Positions 14,841 to 24,530 are shown, numbered from the stretch's first letter. The stretch is DNA of 34,010 nucleotides from Roseibacillus sp. (GCA_002709395.1 PAQU01000081.1:26030-60039); one strand, 5' to 3'. A program made the numbers and translations. The notes: generated from the letters alone by a model not told the origin.

Positions 14841-17327
14841 ATGCCAGTGCGAGTCCCAGCTGCGGTTTTACTTGGGGTCATCGCGCTCCTGCCGGCGGCC
14901 GTGCCGGGAGGGGTGTCGCTGGATGGTGCCCGGTCGCACTGGGCATTCCAAGCGCCCAAAAGGGTGGCTCTTTCCGGCAAAGGGCACCCGGTCGACGAAT
15001 TACTTGCTATTCGGCAGAATGAGAAAGGCCTCACGCTTGTGCCTGAGGCCTCGAGGGAAGTTCTCCTCCGGCGGGCCTGGCACGTGATAACCGGTTTGCA
15101 ACCGGAAGGCGGTATACTGGCGGGGGCCCTGTCCGAGCGGAAGGGATCGTTGCCGGACTGGAGTGCGAGGATCGTTGACGAAGCACTGGCTTCTCCGCAT
15201 TTCGGGGAGCGCTGGGCCCGCCATTGGCTCGATGTAGCGAGATATGCAGATACGAAGGGTTACGATTTCACGGCAGGTCGACTTTTCCCCTTTGCCTTTA
15301 CTTACCGGGACTGGGTTGTTCGATCGCTCAATGAGGACCTGCCCTATGATGAGTTTCTCAGGCGTCAGGTTGCGGCTGACCTGATGGATGTTCCGGTGCG
15401 GGAGCAGGCAGCCCTCGGCTTTCTTACCCTCGGGAGGCGCTACCTGAACAAACATGATCTTATTATTGCGGACCGAATCGATGTCACTTTTCGCAGCACG
15501 ATGGGGCTCACCATGCAGTGTGTCCGGTGCCACGATCATAAGAGCGACCCCCTCACGATGGCCGATTACTATGGGCTGTATGGGGTGTTCGACAGCACCG
15601 AGGAGCTTCCGGAGGGGGAGTTGCCGGTCATCAGTATCCCAGAGGACTCTCCTGGCTACCGGAAGTTCAGGGACGAGCTTACCGCGCGCGCCAACGCGGC
15701 CCACGATTACGCGGCGGAAAAGATCAAGGGTTACCAGCGACCTTCCAACCCGCTCAAATTCGATCGCAAGGCGGCCCTGAATAAGCTCAACCAGACGGAG
15801 CGTGGTAAGTATCGTGGATTACTAGCCAAGCTCGATGAGCTGGAAGGAAGCTCGGAATTCGCTCCTGCACGAGCCATGGCGGTGCGTGATCGGGTGACTC
15901 CCCGCGAGCCGGTGATCTTCGAGCGGGGGCAACTGGGAAACCGGGGGGCGAGGGTGCCGCGTGCCTTTCCAGCCTTTTTCCGCGACGACCCGGACCGCAT
16001 CTTCAAACGGGGAAGTGGACGGCTTGAACTCGCACAGCAGCTGACGCGACCGGGCAACCCCCTTACTGCACGGGTTTGTGCCAACCGGGTGTGGATGCAT
16101 GTGATGGGATCGCCGCTGGTCGCTACCCCGGGAGACTTCGGGCTTCAGGCACAAGAACCTCTCCATGCAGCGCTTCTGGATCATCTGGCGCTTCATCTCA
16201 TGGAGCACCGCTGGTCCGTCAAGGCTCTGATCCGACATATCATGGCCTCCCGGGCATGGCGCAGCAGTAGCGTGTCCGATGAGAATCTTGCCGGGAACGA
16301 CCCCGAGAATCGCTACTACGCCCGTAGCAACAGACAGCGGAAGGATCTTGAATCCTGGCGTGATACTACCCTGCAGGCGAGTGGCCGGCTTGATCGTAAG
16401 CTGGGGGGCCGGCCCGTGAAGATCCATGCCGCACCTTTTCCGGGGCGAAGGACAATCTATGGATTGATCGAACGGCAGAATACGCCCTCCTTCTTCCGTA
16501 TTTTCGACTTTCCTGATACCAGCCAGCCAGTGGTAAAGCGGGTTAGTACCACCACCCCGAACCAGGCCCTTTATCTGATGAACAGCCCTTTTCTCCATGG
16601 AGAAGCCCGGGCCACTGCGGAGGCCACCGCCTCTCATGGAGGCGAGAAAGAGAGAATCCTCGCGCTTTACCAACGGATTCTTCTCCGGAGGCCTTCCCCG
16701 GAGGAACTAGTGCGCGCGCGAGTCTTTCTTGGCAGCGCAGAGCAGGGAGTGCGGCAGAGCGCAGGGGCCTGGAGTTATGGTCATGGGAGATTTAGCCGTG
16801 ATTCGCAGCGAGTGGATTTCAAACCCCTTCCGCATTTCACAGGCAAGGCATGGCAGGGAGGGCCGAAACTTCCTGACCGGGAGACCGGTTGGGTCCACTG
16901 GAACTCCCAGGGGGGGCATCCGGGTCACGGTGACCATGCCGCAATCCTGCGCTGGGTGGCACCCCGAAAGGCCACGGTCAGGATCTCGGGGGAGTTGTCG
17001 CGCCCAGCGGGGAAAGGAGATGCGGTGCGAGGACTGGTGGTCGCGGGCAACGAGAAGGTCGTAAGCGAATGGACCGTTAAGCCTGGGGGGAAGGTCGAGA
17101 CCCGCCTCGTCCTACGGGTTGTTGCCGGTCAGACAGTGGATTTCCTGGTGGAGTCAACCGGGGATGAGTCCTGGGATGGGTTTCAATGGGCCCCGGTGAT
17201 CATGGAGGAAGGGGGAGAGCTCCCCCTCGCTGAAGCGCAGGCCGGGTTCTCGGGCCCGGCGCTCGATCGCTGGCCGTTGCTTGCCCAGGTCTTGCTTCTT
17301 TCCAACGAGTTTCTTTATGTCGACTGA
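14841..17327 (+). CDS. Secreted DUF1549/DUF1553 protein with inserted beta-sandwich domain
   Basis: This is an 828-residue exported protein with a signal peptide (MPVRVPAAVLLGVIALLPAA). DUF1549 (PSCyt2) covers about residues 45-260, with RWARHWLDVARYADTKGY and the heme-type motif CVRCH at 227-231 (CVRCHDHKSDPL). DUF1553 (PSD1) follows from about 330. Residues of about 637-785 are an inserted carbohydrate-binding-like module (SYGHGRFSRDSQ ... HFTGKAWQGGPKLP ... DGFQWAPVIM) before the final LLLSNEFLYVD. The N-terminal c-type cytochrome domain often found in relatives is absent. These proteins are abundant in Planctomycetota and Verrucomicrobiota, and their enzymatic role is unknown. It is 32 bases upstream of its usual DUF1501 partner. 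Confidence 0.9.
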   Translation: MPVRVPAAVLLGVIALLPAAVPGGVSLDGARSHWAFQAPKRVALSGKGHPVDELLAIRQNEKGLTLVPEASREVLLRRAWHVITGLQPEGGILAGALSERKGSLPDWSARIVDEALASPHFGERWARHWLDVARYADTKGYDFTAGRLFPFAFTYRDWVVRSLNEDLPYDEFLRRQVAADLMDVPVREQAALGFLTLGRRYLNKHDLIIADRIDVTFRSTMGLTMQCVRCHDHKSDPLTMADYYGLYGVFDSTEELPEGELPVISIPEDSPGYRKFRDELTARANAAHDYAAEKIKGYQRPSNPLKFDRKAALNKLNQTERGKYRGLLAKLDELEGSSEFAPARAMAVRDRVTPREPVIFERGQLGNRGARVPRAFPAFFRDDPDRIFKRGSGRLELAQQLTRPGNPLTARVCANRVWMHVMGSPLVATPGDFGLQAQEPLHAALLDHLALHLMEHRWSVKALIRHIMASRAWRSSSVSDENLAGNDPENRYYARSNRQRKDLESWRDTTLQASGRLDRKLGGRPVKIHAAPFPGRRTIYGLIERQNTPSFFRIFDFPDTSQPVVKRVSTTTPNQALYLMNSPFLHGEARATAEATASHGGEKERILALYQRILLRRPSPEELVRARVFLGSAEQGVRQSAGAWSYGHGRFSRDSQRVDFKPLPHFTGKAWQGGPKLPDRETGWVHWNSQGGHPGHGDHAAILRWVAPRKATVRISGELSRPAGKGDAVRGLVVAGNEKVVSEWTVKPGGKVETRLVLRVVAGQTVDFLVESTGDESWDGFQWAPVIMEEGGELPLAEAQAGFSGPALDRWPLLAQVLLLSNEFLYVD

Positions 17328-17359
17328 CCGGAGGCCTTTCCGTTCAAGCAACCGAGCAG

Positions 17360-18805
17360 ATGTCCCATCACGCGCTTAACCCCAGGCACCTCTTTCTAAC
17401 GAGGCGACAGATGTTGTCGCGTTGTGGAATGGGCATGGCGGGGGTCGCCCTGAACGGGGTGCCCGGGCTGGTTGCGGCCGCGGAGGGAGACGGCCCTGCA
17501 ATGGGGCTCAATCCGCTTGCGCCGCGCCGGCCGCAGTTTCCGGGGAAGGCCAAGGCGGTCATTCATCTTTTCATGAATGGAGGGCCTTCACATCTCGACA
17601 CCTTTGACCCCAAGCCGGAACTCACGAAGCTGCATGGGCAGGAGTTACCCAAGATGCTGAAGACGGAGCGCCCGACCGGGGCCGCGTTCAAGTCGCCGTT
17701 CAAGTTTTCCAGGAAAGGCCAGTGTGGACTGGAAGTCTCCGAGCTCTTTCCCCAGGTCGGCGACATGGCGGATGAGCTCTGTGTCATCCGCTCGATGCAT
17801 GCGGATGTACCTAATCATGAGCCCTCTCTCCTCCTGATGAATTGCGGGGATGGGCGCCTGGTGCGGCCGGCGATGGGGTCCTGGGTTACCTACGGGCTGG
17901 GTTCGGAGAACCAGAACCTGCCGGGGTTCGTGGCGATGTGCCCAGGGGGTTACCCCATTCAGGAAACCCAGAACTGGCAGTCGGCCTTCCTGCCCGGGAC
18001 GTTTCAGGGGACCTACGTCGATACGAAGCATTCCGATCCCAAAAAACTGGTGGAATATATCGACCGCAAGACCGGGGCGGGTGAGCAACGGCGGCAACTT
18101 GACCTGCTGCGCCAGTTAAATGAGGACCACCAGCGTGAACGAGCCCATGACTCGCGCCTGGAGGCCCGCCTCCAGTCCTTCGAGCTTGCTTACCGCATGC
18201 AGATGGAGGCCAGCGATGCCTTTGATATAAGTAAGGAGCCCGAGGAGATCCGGAAGATGTACGGGAAGGGAACCCAGGCCCGGCAAATGCTTATCACACG
18301 GAGGCTAATTGAGCGTGGAGTCCGATTTGTTCAAGTCTGGCATGGAGCGGGCCAGCCCTGGGATAATCATGATGACCTGGAGAAGAATCACAGGAAACTG
18401 GCCCGGGAATGTGATCAGCCCATTGCGGCCCTGCTCAAGGACCTGAAAATGCGAGGCCTTCTGGAGGAAACTCTTGTCATGTGGGGTGGGGAGTTCGGGC
18501 GGACGCCGACGGTGGAAATGCCCAAGAAGGGCTCTAATGCGGGCAAGATCAACGGTCGGGACCACAATCATTACGGGTTCTCGGTGTGGCTTGCGGGGGG
18601 AGGGGTTAAAGGAGGCCACGTTCATGGGAGCACTGACCCCTATGGGTTCCAGGCTGAGGACAAGCCTGTTCATGTCCATGACCTGCAGGCCACTATCCTG
18701 CACCTGCTGGGTTTCGATCACGAGAAGCTGACCTATCGCTATTCTGGACGCGATTTCCGCCTCACGGACGTCCACGGGAAGGTGGTCCGCGAGCTTCTGG
18801 CCTGA
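17360..18805 (+). CDS. DUF1501 (sulfatase-fold) exported protein
   Basis: This is a 481-residue protein. The N-terminus carries a twin-arginine-like signal (TRRQMLSRCGMGMAGVAL). The body has the DUF1501 hallmarks VIHLFMNGGPSHLDTFDPKP, then FKFSRKGQCGLEVSELFP, VWGGEFGRTPTVE (seen as MWGGEFGRTP), GRDHNHYGFSVWLAGGGVKG and a terminal YRYSGRDFRLTDVHG. The fold is related to alkaline phosphatase/sulfatase enzymes; the substrate is unknown. It is paired with the preceding DUF1549/DUF1553 gene, as is normal in this group. It converges on the Lon-like gene with a gap of only nine bases. Confidence 0.93.
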   Translation: MSHHALNPRHLFLTRRQMLSRCGMGMAGVALNGVPGLVAAAEGDGPAMGLNPLAPRRPQFPGKAKAVIHLFMNGGPSHLDTFDPKPELTKLHGQELPKMLKTERPTGAAFKSPFKFSRKGQCGLEVSELFPQVGDMADELCVIRSMHADVPNHEPSLLLMNCGDGRLVRPAMGSWVTYGLGSENQNLPGFVAMCPGGYPIQETQNWQSAFLPGTFQGTYVDTKHSDPKKLVEYIDRKTGAGEQRRQLDLLRQLNEDHQRERAHDSRLEARLQSFELAYRMQMEASDAFDISKEPEEIRKMYGKGTQARQMLITRRLIERGVRFVQVWHGAGQPWDNHDDLEKNHRKLARECDQPIAALLKDLKMRGLLEETLVMWGGEFGRTPTVEMPKKGSNAGKINGRDHNHYGFSVWLAGGGVKGGHVHGSTDPYGFQAEDKPVHVHDLQATILHLLGFDHEKLTYRYSGRDFRLTDVHGKVVRELLA

Positions 18806-18814
18806 TGCCCTCTC

Positions 18815-20584
18815 TTAACCGCGGATCTCTTCGAAAATCTCGGGGTCATCCCGGAGCTTCTTCCTGATACTGTTGATTCTGGACCACTTGCCCTTGAGGT
18901 CGGAGATGAAATCCTTCCCGCTTCCTTCGGGGCCTTTCCCGACGGTCCGGCAGAGATCAAGCGCGGCCCTGTGATAGGCTTCGAACTTTTCATGGATCTT
19001 GCCGTCAAGCTCCTCAAGTTCTTCGCGGGCTTCCTCCGCTGAAGAGCGGGCTTCATCGGCGTCACTGAATTTCTCCCGGAACATCGTGCGCTGCACGCGG
19101 CTGAAGACCGCTGAGGAACGGGAATCGATCTCGTGGAAACTCCCTCCGACGGAAAGCCGCTCGGGAGCCTCTCCCCGGATGTGGTCGAGCAAAAGCTGGG
19201 CGGAGATATGATTTGGCATAGCCTTCAGGACTTCTTCGAGGCGCTCTTGAACGCGGGTGTTCTTGAGGGCCGCTTCGCCCTGGTCCGCGATCACGTCTGC
19301 TACTGATTTGAAATCGTCGAGGGTGGATTGCACGTCCTTGTCCTTTTCCGCCCGTGAGAGGGCACGAGCCTCATCCATGTCTTTCATGGTAAAGACCTGA
19401 ATATCCAGGAGCTGCTGGATGCCGTCGAGGACAAGAATGTCGTTTACCCCCTTGGCGTTGCCCTCGGGCACCCCGACAATCGTGCACTTCCGCCGGGTGG
19501 CCCCCCGGATCTTGGCCGCTACTCCTCCGATACTGGTAACCTTCCCGTTAGGAGTGATTCCGCCGGTGCAGGCGAATCCTCCATCAAGTTTTTCCCCGGA
19601 AAACAGGGAGTCCAGCATCAGGGCCATGGCAGTCCCAGCGGATGGGCCGTCCACCCTCTGGTCACGATCCTGAAATACAATGCTGACCTGATAGCCGTCA
19701 GGAACCATGCCCTTGGGCTCGTAGGTGACCCTCAGATAGTCACGGATGGATTTAAGGCTATTGCCCATCATGTCCCCCACCTTCTGGTCTATCTTGAACT
19801 CCACTCCCTTGACGTCTTCCTCCCGGAGGGCTGTTGCGATGATCTCGCTTGCGGCGCCGGCATGTTTGCCGCTGCCAAGGGTGACCACGACAAGGCCAAC
19901 AACGGAGCTCTGGTTGGAAGCGAGCCCCTCAGCCTTCCCGGCGGGCATTTTTTCCCTGCGGGGCTCCATCCGTCCTCCCTGGCCGAAGGGGTTCCAGGGG
20001 GTTTCCTTGACCACGGCCTTGCCCTGGAGCTGGTCCCAGTCAATTTCGATACCGTCCTGTTCAAGGTCCTGCTGGATCTTTTCCAGATCTTCGGAGTACT
20101 GATGATCAGGCTGGAGCCGCAGGGCAACGTCGACGCAGTAGGCGGCACAAACCTTGTTGTCCTCGTTACTCTTCTCCTTGAGCAGGGTGCGAATTCCCCG
20201 GTAAATATTTCCGACCAGACGGTCCTTGCTGGTGCCGCTGCTCCCGTAGGCCTCCGCGTCTTGCTCTAGCTGCTCGTAGGTGGTCTTGAAAGACTTGGCA
20301 TCAGGGTTGATGCGCCCGGCGATTCCAAGGGCATTTGAACGCAGCAGGTTGGGGACGCTGCCGTTTTTCTCTTCCGGGTCAAAGTCACTGGCAATCCGGG
20401 CAAGGGCGGCAACCAGGCCGGATTTGTCAAAGGTACCGCGCCTTCCGAAGTCGAGCTTTCCAGTTTCAAAAAGCTCGGCCTCCATGTCCGGAAGATAGAA
20501 CAAGCTGTCTTCCTCCTGGGCCTGGAGCCCGGGAAGGACCAGGAGGGAACTAAGTGCAAGGGCTCTGAGAAGGTTCTGGTTCAT
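18815..20584 (-). CDS. Exported Lon-like (S16) serine protease without ATPase domain
   Basis: This is a 589-residue protein with a signal peptide (LALSSLLVLPGLQA). The N-terminal 220 residues have no recognised domain. The proteolytic domain of Lon follows: VDGPSAGTAMALML with catalytic Ser315, and SIGGVAAKIRGA with Lys358. The 43-residue Ser-Lys spacing equals that of E. coli Lon (Ser679/Lys722, from memory). There is no AAA+ module, so it cannot unfold proteins like true Lon. The last 200 residues are charged and helical. The next gene upstream encodes a homologue of the same length whose dyad is lost. It likely works in the periplasm. Confidence 0.85.
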   Translation of the reverse strand: MNQNLLRALALSSLLVLPGLQAQEEDSLFYLPDMEAELFETGKLDFGRRGTFDKSGLVAALARIASDFDPEEKNGSVPNLLRSNALGIAGRINPDAKSFKTTYEQLEQDAEAYGSSGTSKDRLVGNIYRGIRTLLKEKSNEDNKVCAAYCVDVALRLQPDHQYSEDLEKIQQDLEQDGIEIDWDQLQGKAVVKETPWNPFGQGGRMEPRREKMPAGKAEGLASNQSSVVGLVVVTLGSGKHAGAASEIIATALREEDVKGVEFKIDQKVGDMMGNSLKSIRDYLRVTYEPKGMVPDGYQVSIVFQDRDQRVDGPSAGTAMALMLDSLFSGEKLDGGFACTGGITPNGKVTSIGGVAAKIRGATRRKCTIVGVPEGNAKGVNDILVLDGIQQLLDIQVFTMKDMDEARALSRAEKDKDVQSTLDDFKSVADVIADQGEAALKNTRVQERLEEVLKAMPNHISAQLLLDHIRGEAPERLSVGGSFHEIDSRSSAVFSRVQRTMFREKFSDADEARSSAEEAREELEELDGKIHEKFEAYHRAALDLCRTVGKGPEGSGKDFISDLKGKWSRINSIRKKLRDDPEIFEEIRG

Positions 20585-20707
20585 CGTGATGCTGGGGGAG
20601 GAGTGTAGGCGATCTGCGGGTATTCGCTAAATCAAAAGCGTCAGGTTGGCAGGAAGGAGTGTCTTTCTTCCACAGGGGCAGCGGTTCCCGGCCCATAATT
20701 TGTGTAA

Positions 20708-22477
20708 TCAGGGGGTTTTACCCGCATTGGCCGGTTCGGCAGGGGTTGCCGGGTCCCTGATCGTTTCGCGGGTAAACGGGGAGAGTTTCCGGAGAAATGC
20801 GGCAAACTTCGTCTGCAAGCTCTGGTGGTAACTCGGAAGGGGGACCTTCCGGTAATAGAGGACACCCTCTCGGAGGGCGCCATCACGTTTGCCGCGGCCC
20901 ACGGTCTCTGCAAGCTGCGAGATCTCCCGTGCCTCCTTGACCAGGTCCCCATCTTTTGGGGAGATGAACTTGGCGAAGCGTTCGATTTCGGCACCTGAAG
21001 CTTCCCCCGATGTGATCAGACGTTTTGAAGTGAGCTGAGACAGCGGGCTACGGGAAATTCCGCTGAGGGGTTCAATGGCACTGCGCAGGATTCGCGCGGC
21101 AACCTCACGGTCGACGCGGGTCGGCCGCCGGGCGGCATCCCCCTGGATGAGAAGCATCCTGGCCGAGTAATGAAAAGGAGCCTTGCTGACGATTTCGTTC
21201 AGGCGTTCACGAACCTTGGCATTTACACAGAGCTGCCCGACATCCTTGCTTTCTCCTACCTTGCGGAGTTCTTCATAAAGGAGGGAGGTTGCGGCCAACC
21301 CCTCCGGGTCGCCGTCCTCACTGGCCAGACTGAGGGCAACATCAATCGAGCTAACAATAAGAACTTCCCAGCGAAGGAAGAAGGCGGGGTCGGAGAGTGC
21401 AATCATGGCTCGCAGTTCCGGCTGGAAATCAGGGGGGACCAGAAGGCGGCCTTTTCCCTTAACGCGGAGGAGCCGAAGGTAGTCCCAGCTCTGGCGGGGC
21501 CGGGTAAGATTGCCTCCCGGTGCGAGTTCGCCCACGAAGATGACATCAGGCCGCAGCTTCCTGCCGGTGAGAGCGGAGTGCATTAAGAGCGCGGCCGGCC
21601 CGGAAATCGCCTGCTCATTCTTCGTGGCGTAACGCTCCGTGCCTGTTGCGATGTGCGCGATTTGCTGGACAGGGAGGTGGGGCCATTTTTTTTCCAGGAG
21701 CTTGCGGACCTCGCCTCGGGCTGCATCAATATCGGGAGAGGTGACGTCTGGCTGGAGAGCGAAGGTAAGAAGGTCAGGCTGGGCCAATTCCTCGATCCGT
21801 AATTGGAGGGGGGCGATACGGAGATGTCGCCGGAGATCCTGGTCGTAAAGGAAGAGCGGGGTCTGGGTGCTGGCTTCCCTCAGCAGAATGGGTGGACGCT
21901 CAACGGGAGGAGGCTCAGGGGCAGGAGGCTCGGGGGCCTTTGCCGGCTTCGGGCTTTGTCGGTAGGCGGCAAGGGGGGAAACTACATTTTTCCACCGCTC
22001 AGCTTCGCCGTCCGGGTCCCGGAGCTTGGACAGTGGATTCCGGGGATTGACCACCGCGAGAGCGTCGATGACCTGGTGACCCAGGAGCTTTCCCCCCTCC
22101 CCGGACCCCGGGTCGACGAGCCATTCTGCAATTCCCCATGCCTGACGCAGCGGCCCATTGATATCGTCGTCAAAGCGCTCGACCGGCCTCCCTTCCCGAA
22201 GGGCCTTGTCGATCTCAAGTGCCGCACGATTGGCAGGGTCGAGCCGGATTGCGATTGCCAGCAGCTGGGCGGAAGCCCGCATCTGGGAAGGGTCTCCCTC
22301 GATTTCCCGCCGGGAAACGCTCGTGAGGTGGCGGGAGAGCTCCCGCATGGTATCCGTGTCGATCGGGAGCTTGTCCCTTGGGAACAGGGCCGCGAATGGG
22401 TCTGGCCCAACGTATACCTCTGCCTCCAGAGGAAACAGGGGCAGTTGGAAGAGCAGAACCAGAAAGGCGGCGCGCAT
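20708..22477 (-). CDS. Exported inactive Lon-like paralogue
   Basis: This is a 589-residue protein from the ATG at 22477, with a signal peptide (MRAAFLVLLFQLPLFPLEA). It has a Pro-rich linker near 177-197. The middle aligns with the Lon-type domain of the neighbouring gene: ISGPAALLMHSALTGRKL matches VDGPSAGTAMALMLDSLF, and ELAPGGNLT matches GITPNGKVT. The catalytic Ser is Ala295, and the Lys position is Tyr333 by hand alignment. It should therefore be non-proteolytic. It is 123 bases upstream of the active-looking paralogue on the same strand, suggesting duplication. The frame extends to 22525, but the later start gives the signal peptide and has a GGGGGA-like site about 12 bases upstream. 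Confidence 0.75.
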   Translation of the reverse strand: MRAAFLVLLFQLPLFPLEAEVYVGPDPFAALFPRDKLPIDTDTMRELSRHLTSVSRREIEGDPSQMRASAQLLAIAIRLDPANRAALEIDKALREGRPVERFDDDINGPLRQAWGIAEWLVDPGSGEGGKLLGHQVIDALAVVNPRNPLSKLRDPDGEAERWKNVVSPLAAYRQSPKPAKAPEPPAPEPPPVERPPILLREASTQTPLFLYDQDLRRHLRIAPLQLRIEELAQPDLLTFALQPDVTSPDIDAARGEVRKLLEKKWPHLPVQQIAHIATGTERYATKNEQAISGPAALLMHSALTGRKLRPDVIFVGELAPGGNLTRPRQSWDYLRLLRVKGKGRLLVPPDFQPELRAMIALSDPAFFLRWEVLIVSSIDVALSLASEDGDPEGLAATSLLYEELRKVGESKDVGQLCVNAKVRERLNEIVSKAPFHYSARMLLIQGDAARRPTRVDREVAARILRSAIEPLSGISRSPLSQLTSKRLITSGEASGAEIERFAKFISPKDGDLVKEAREISQLAETVGRGKRDGALREGVLYYRKVPLPSYHQSLQTKFAAFLRKLSPFTRETIRDPATPAEPANAGKTP

Positions 22478-22551
22478 GCGGCGGAATTGTCCCCCAAGCC
22501 CGGGAGCGGTGCAACCTTTTGCCATCGCTCTTCGTCCGTTACAGTAGCCTC

Positions 22552-22959
22552 ATGCCGAAGCACATCCGCCCAGAGGAGCATACGCAGGATGAGGTGATGT
22601 TCTATGATACCGATGTTGGTGGGGTCGTGCACAATCTCGCCTACCTGCGAATGATTGAAAAGTGCCGGACCAGACTTGCAGCTCAGCTGGGTTTCGACCT
22701 CTGCGAAATGGCACGAACCCAAGTCTATCCCGTGGTGGTACGCACGGAGATCGACTATCGCCGACCGGGCCGGTTGGGGGACCTTCTGGAGACGCGGGGC
22801 TGGCTTGAGGAATGGGGTCGCGTGCGTTTCTGGTGCTCCTTCGAGATGCGGCGCCCGCTGGATGGGACCCTTCTGGTGACTTGTCGGCAACAACTCGCCC
22901 TGGTGCAGATGCCCGGGGGCAAACCCCTGCGGCTGGAGCCCCGGGCCGAAGGGGCCTGA
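22552..22959 (+). CDS. YbgC-type hotdog acyl-CoA thioesterase
   Basis: This is a 135-residue single hotdog-domain protein. The catalytic region FYDTDVGGVVHNLAYLRM carries the D-x-x-G-x-V pattern and the Tyr typical of 4HBT/YbgC thioesterases (Asp near residue 20). A TEIDYRRPGRLGD strand pair follows. It should hydrolyse short acyl-CoA or acyl-ACP thioesters in the cytoplasm. It starts 74 bases from the divergent Lon-like gene and converges on the CAP-domain gene with a seven-base gap. The start at 22552 is chosen because the family begins just before the first strand. Confidence 0.88.
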   Translation: MPKHIRPEEHTQDEVMFYDTDVGGVVHNLAYLRMIEKCRTRLAAQLGFDLCEMARTQVYPVVVRTEIDYRRPGRLGDLLETRGWLEEWGRVRFWCSFEMRRPLDGTLLVTCRQQLALVQMPGGKPLRLEPRAEGA

Positions 22960-22966
22960 ACGTGCC

Positions 22967-23986
22967 CTAGCGCCCGAACATCTGGGTCCAGTGTGACCCG
23001 TAGTTGCCCAGCCCGATCCTGTTGTGACCGGGGCTGAACATGTTGCGATGGTGGCCGGGGGAACGGAACCACCCCCGGTTGGCGGACGTGGGCTTGGCCG
23101 ATCCCATGAAAATATTCTCCCCGCTTGAGGTGGTGCCCGAGAGGGCCGCTCGTTGCCCGAAGGACTGCTTTCCCTTCACCGGGGAGGTGTGGCTGAAAAA
23201 GTTCAACCTTGCCATGTCCTCGGAATGACCTCGCGAGGCATCGCAGAGCCTGGGATCGAGGAGGAGGGCATTGAGGCCTACCAGCAGTCGCATCTGGTTA
23301 AGCTCTTCAACCCCCCGCCGTTCGTTCTCGGGGACCATCTCGGCTTCCGCAATCTTGCGATTATTTTCCATGACCCGGAGTCCGTTACGGTCGAGGTCGG
23401 AGAGATCCTCAGCCACGGATTGCTCCTCGGCCCTCACCTTGGCGACGGATTCCGCATCCTCAATGGCGATGGCGGCCTTGAGAATTCCATCCCGGAACTT
23501 GCCGAGGCGGAGGATCTGGGCTCGTTGTCTGTTGAGGGGCTCTCCCGCGAGCTTGAGGATGCGCTCAGCAGATGGGAGAAGGAGTTCCCTTAGCAGGGCG
23601 ACCGCTGGCTCACTCCGGGCAATGATGGCCCCCTTCATCGGGCCCTCCGGCATGACGCGTACAGAGTGGAAGCTCTCCCGGGCTTCCCTGATGGCCTTCT
23701 GGTTGGCTTGACGCGCTGAACCCGAGTGCTGCTGCTTGGCTTCGGCCTTGAAGGCGCTCAGGTAGGTGTCACGCATGCGGGGCCAGACTTTGTCATATTC
23801 TGCCTGGAGGCGTGCCAGTTCCCTCGGTTCAAGGTCGCTTAGTTGCTCGATGAGGTCGTCAAAGCCGGCATTATTTTCCAACCGTGTCTGAAGAGCGGAG
23901 AGGATTTCATCGGTTGCCCGGGGTGCCGCCATCATACCCGGTGCTCCCAGCAGGAGGGCGAGAAGGATAGCAGGGGCTCGTCTCAT
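22967..23986 (-). CDS. Exported CAP-domain (SCP/PR1-like) protein
   Basis: This is a 339-residue protein with a signal peptide (MRRAPAILLALLLGAPGMMA). The first 220 residues are charged and predicted helical, and probably form a coiled coil. The C-terminal 110 residues are a CAP domain: VEELNQMRLLVGLNALLLDP, then ASRGHSEDMARLNFFSHTSP with the His/Glu cavity residues, SGENIFMG and a final GWFRSPGHHRNMFSP. Bacterial CAP proteins are exported and of mostly unknown activity. It lies downstream of a strong terminator that separates it from the small exported protein. Confidence 0.9.
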   Translation of the reverse strand: MRRAPAILLALLLGAPGMMAAPRATDEILSALQTRLENNAGFDDLIEQLSDLEPRELARLQAEYDKVWPRMRDTYLSAFKAEAKQQHSGSARQANQKAIREARESFHSVRVMPEGPMKGAIIARSEPAVALLRELLLPSAERILKLAGEPLNRQRAQILRLGKFRDGILKAAIAIEDAESVAKVRAEEQSVAEDLSDLDRNGLRVMENNRKIAEAEMVPENERRGVEELNQMRLLVGLNALLLDPRLCDASRGHSEDMARLNFFSHTSPVKGKQSFGQRAALSGTTSSGENIFMGSAKPTSANRGWFRSPGHHRNMFSPGHNRIGLGNYGSHWTQMFGR

Positions 23987-24076
23987 GCCGGGAGGTTAGA
24001 CGCGAAAAAGAGAATAGCGAACTGCTAAATTTCCTCCCGCAAGGGCGTCCCTCAGATCCGTTCCCGCAGGAGCGGG

Positions 24077-24108
24077 AAAAAAGCGGGGAGGACCGTGGTC
24101 CTCCCCGC
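24077..24108 (-). terminator. Rho-independent terminator after the small Cys/Arg-rich gene
   Basis: On the minus strand, GCGGGGAGGACC and GGTCCTCCCCGC form a 12-bp (or 11-bp with four-base loop) stem followed by six U residues. It lies about 40 bases after the stop codon of the gene at 24147. A second small inverted repeat (TTCCCGC/GCGGGAA, 24061-24078) sits immediately beyond it. Confidence 0.9.
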
Positions 24109-24146
24109 GACCGGGCGCAATTATGAGCCCGGGGACGATATCCTTT

Positions 24147-24530
24147 TCAGCGGCACCTCCGTCCGCCGAAGGAAAAGCTCAGGGAAACTCCGGAAGAACG
24201 GCGGATGGCCCGGTGAGAGCCAAGGGAGACCCGGGGAGGCGCACAGGGAATGGCCCGCGAAATGATGGGCCGGGAAATGACGGGCCGTGGCCGATAGCAG
24301 GAGGCCTGATGACGATAGGCGCGGGTGACGGGCACCCTTGCATAGCCAAAAACGGGCCGGCCGCAGCGGTCGTATCCTCGAACGTAGCGTTGCGTATAGA
24401 TGGGGCTGCCGCAGGAAGTAAATCCGCTCCTGTAAGTGATGGAGGTGTGGGAGTGGCCGGCTTCGGCAAGGGGTGCGGAAAAAAGGCCAGTGAGGGCCAG
24501 GGCAGCGACGGTGATAAGTGTCTTGATCAT
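24147..24530 (-). CDS. Small exported Cys/Arg-rich protein
   Basis: This is a 127-residue protein with a clear signal peptide (MIKTLITVAALALTGLFSAP then AEA). The mature part is rich in Arg, Tyr and Ser and has five Cys, several in the repeated context SCGSP, RCGRP, SCYRP and PCAPP. It ends SFSFGGRRCR. No family is recognised. The pattern suggests a basic cell-envelope or matrix protein. The start at 24530 is chosen for the signal peptide; the open frame reaches 24629. It sits 107 bases after the VKOR gene on the same strand and is followed by a strong terminator. Confidence 0.65.
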   Translation of the reverse strand: MIKTLITVAALALTGLFSAPLAEAGHSHTSITYRSGFTSCGSPIYTQRYVRGYDRCGRPVFGYARVPVTRAYRHQASCYRPRPVISRPIISRAIPCAPPRVSLGSHRAIRRSSGVSLSFSFGGRRCR

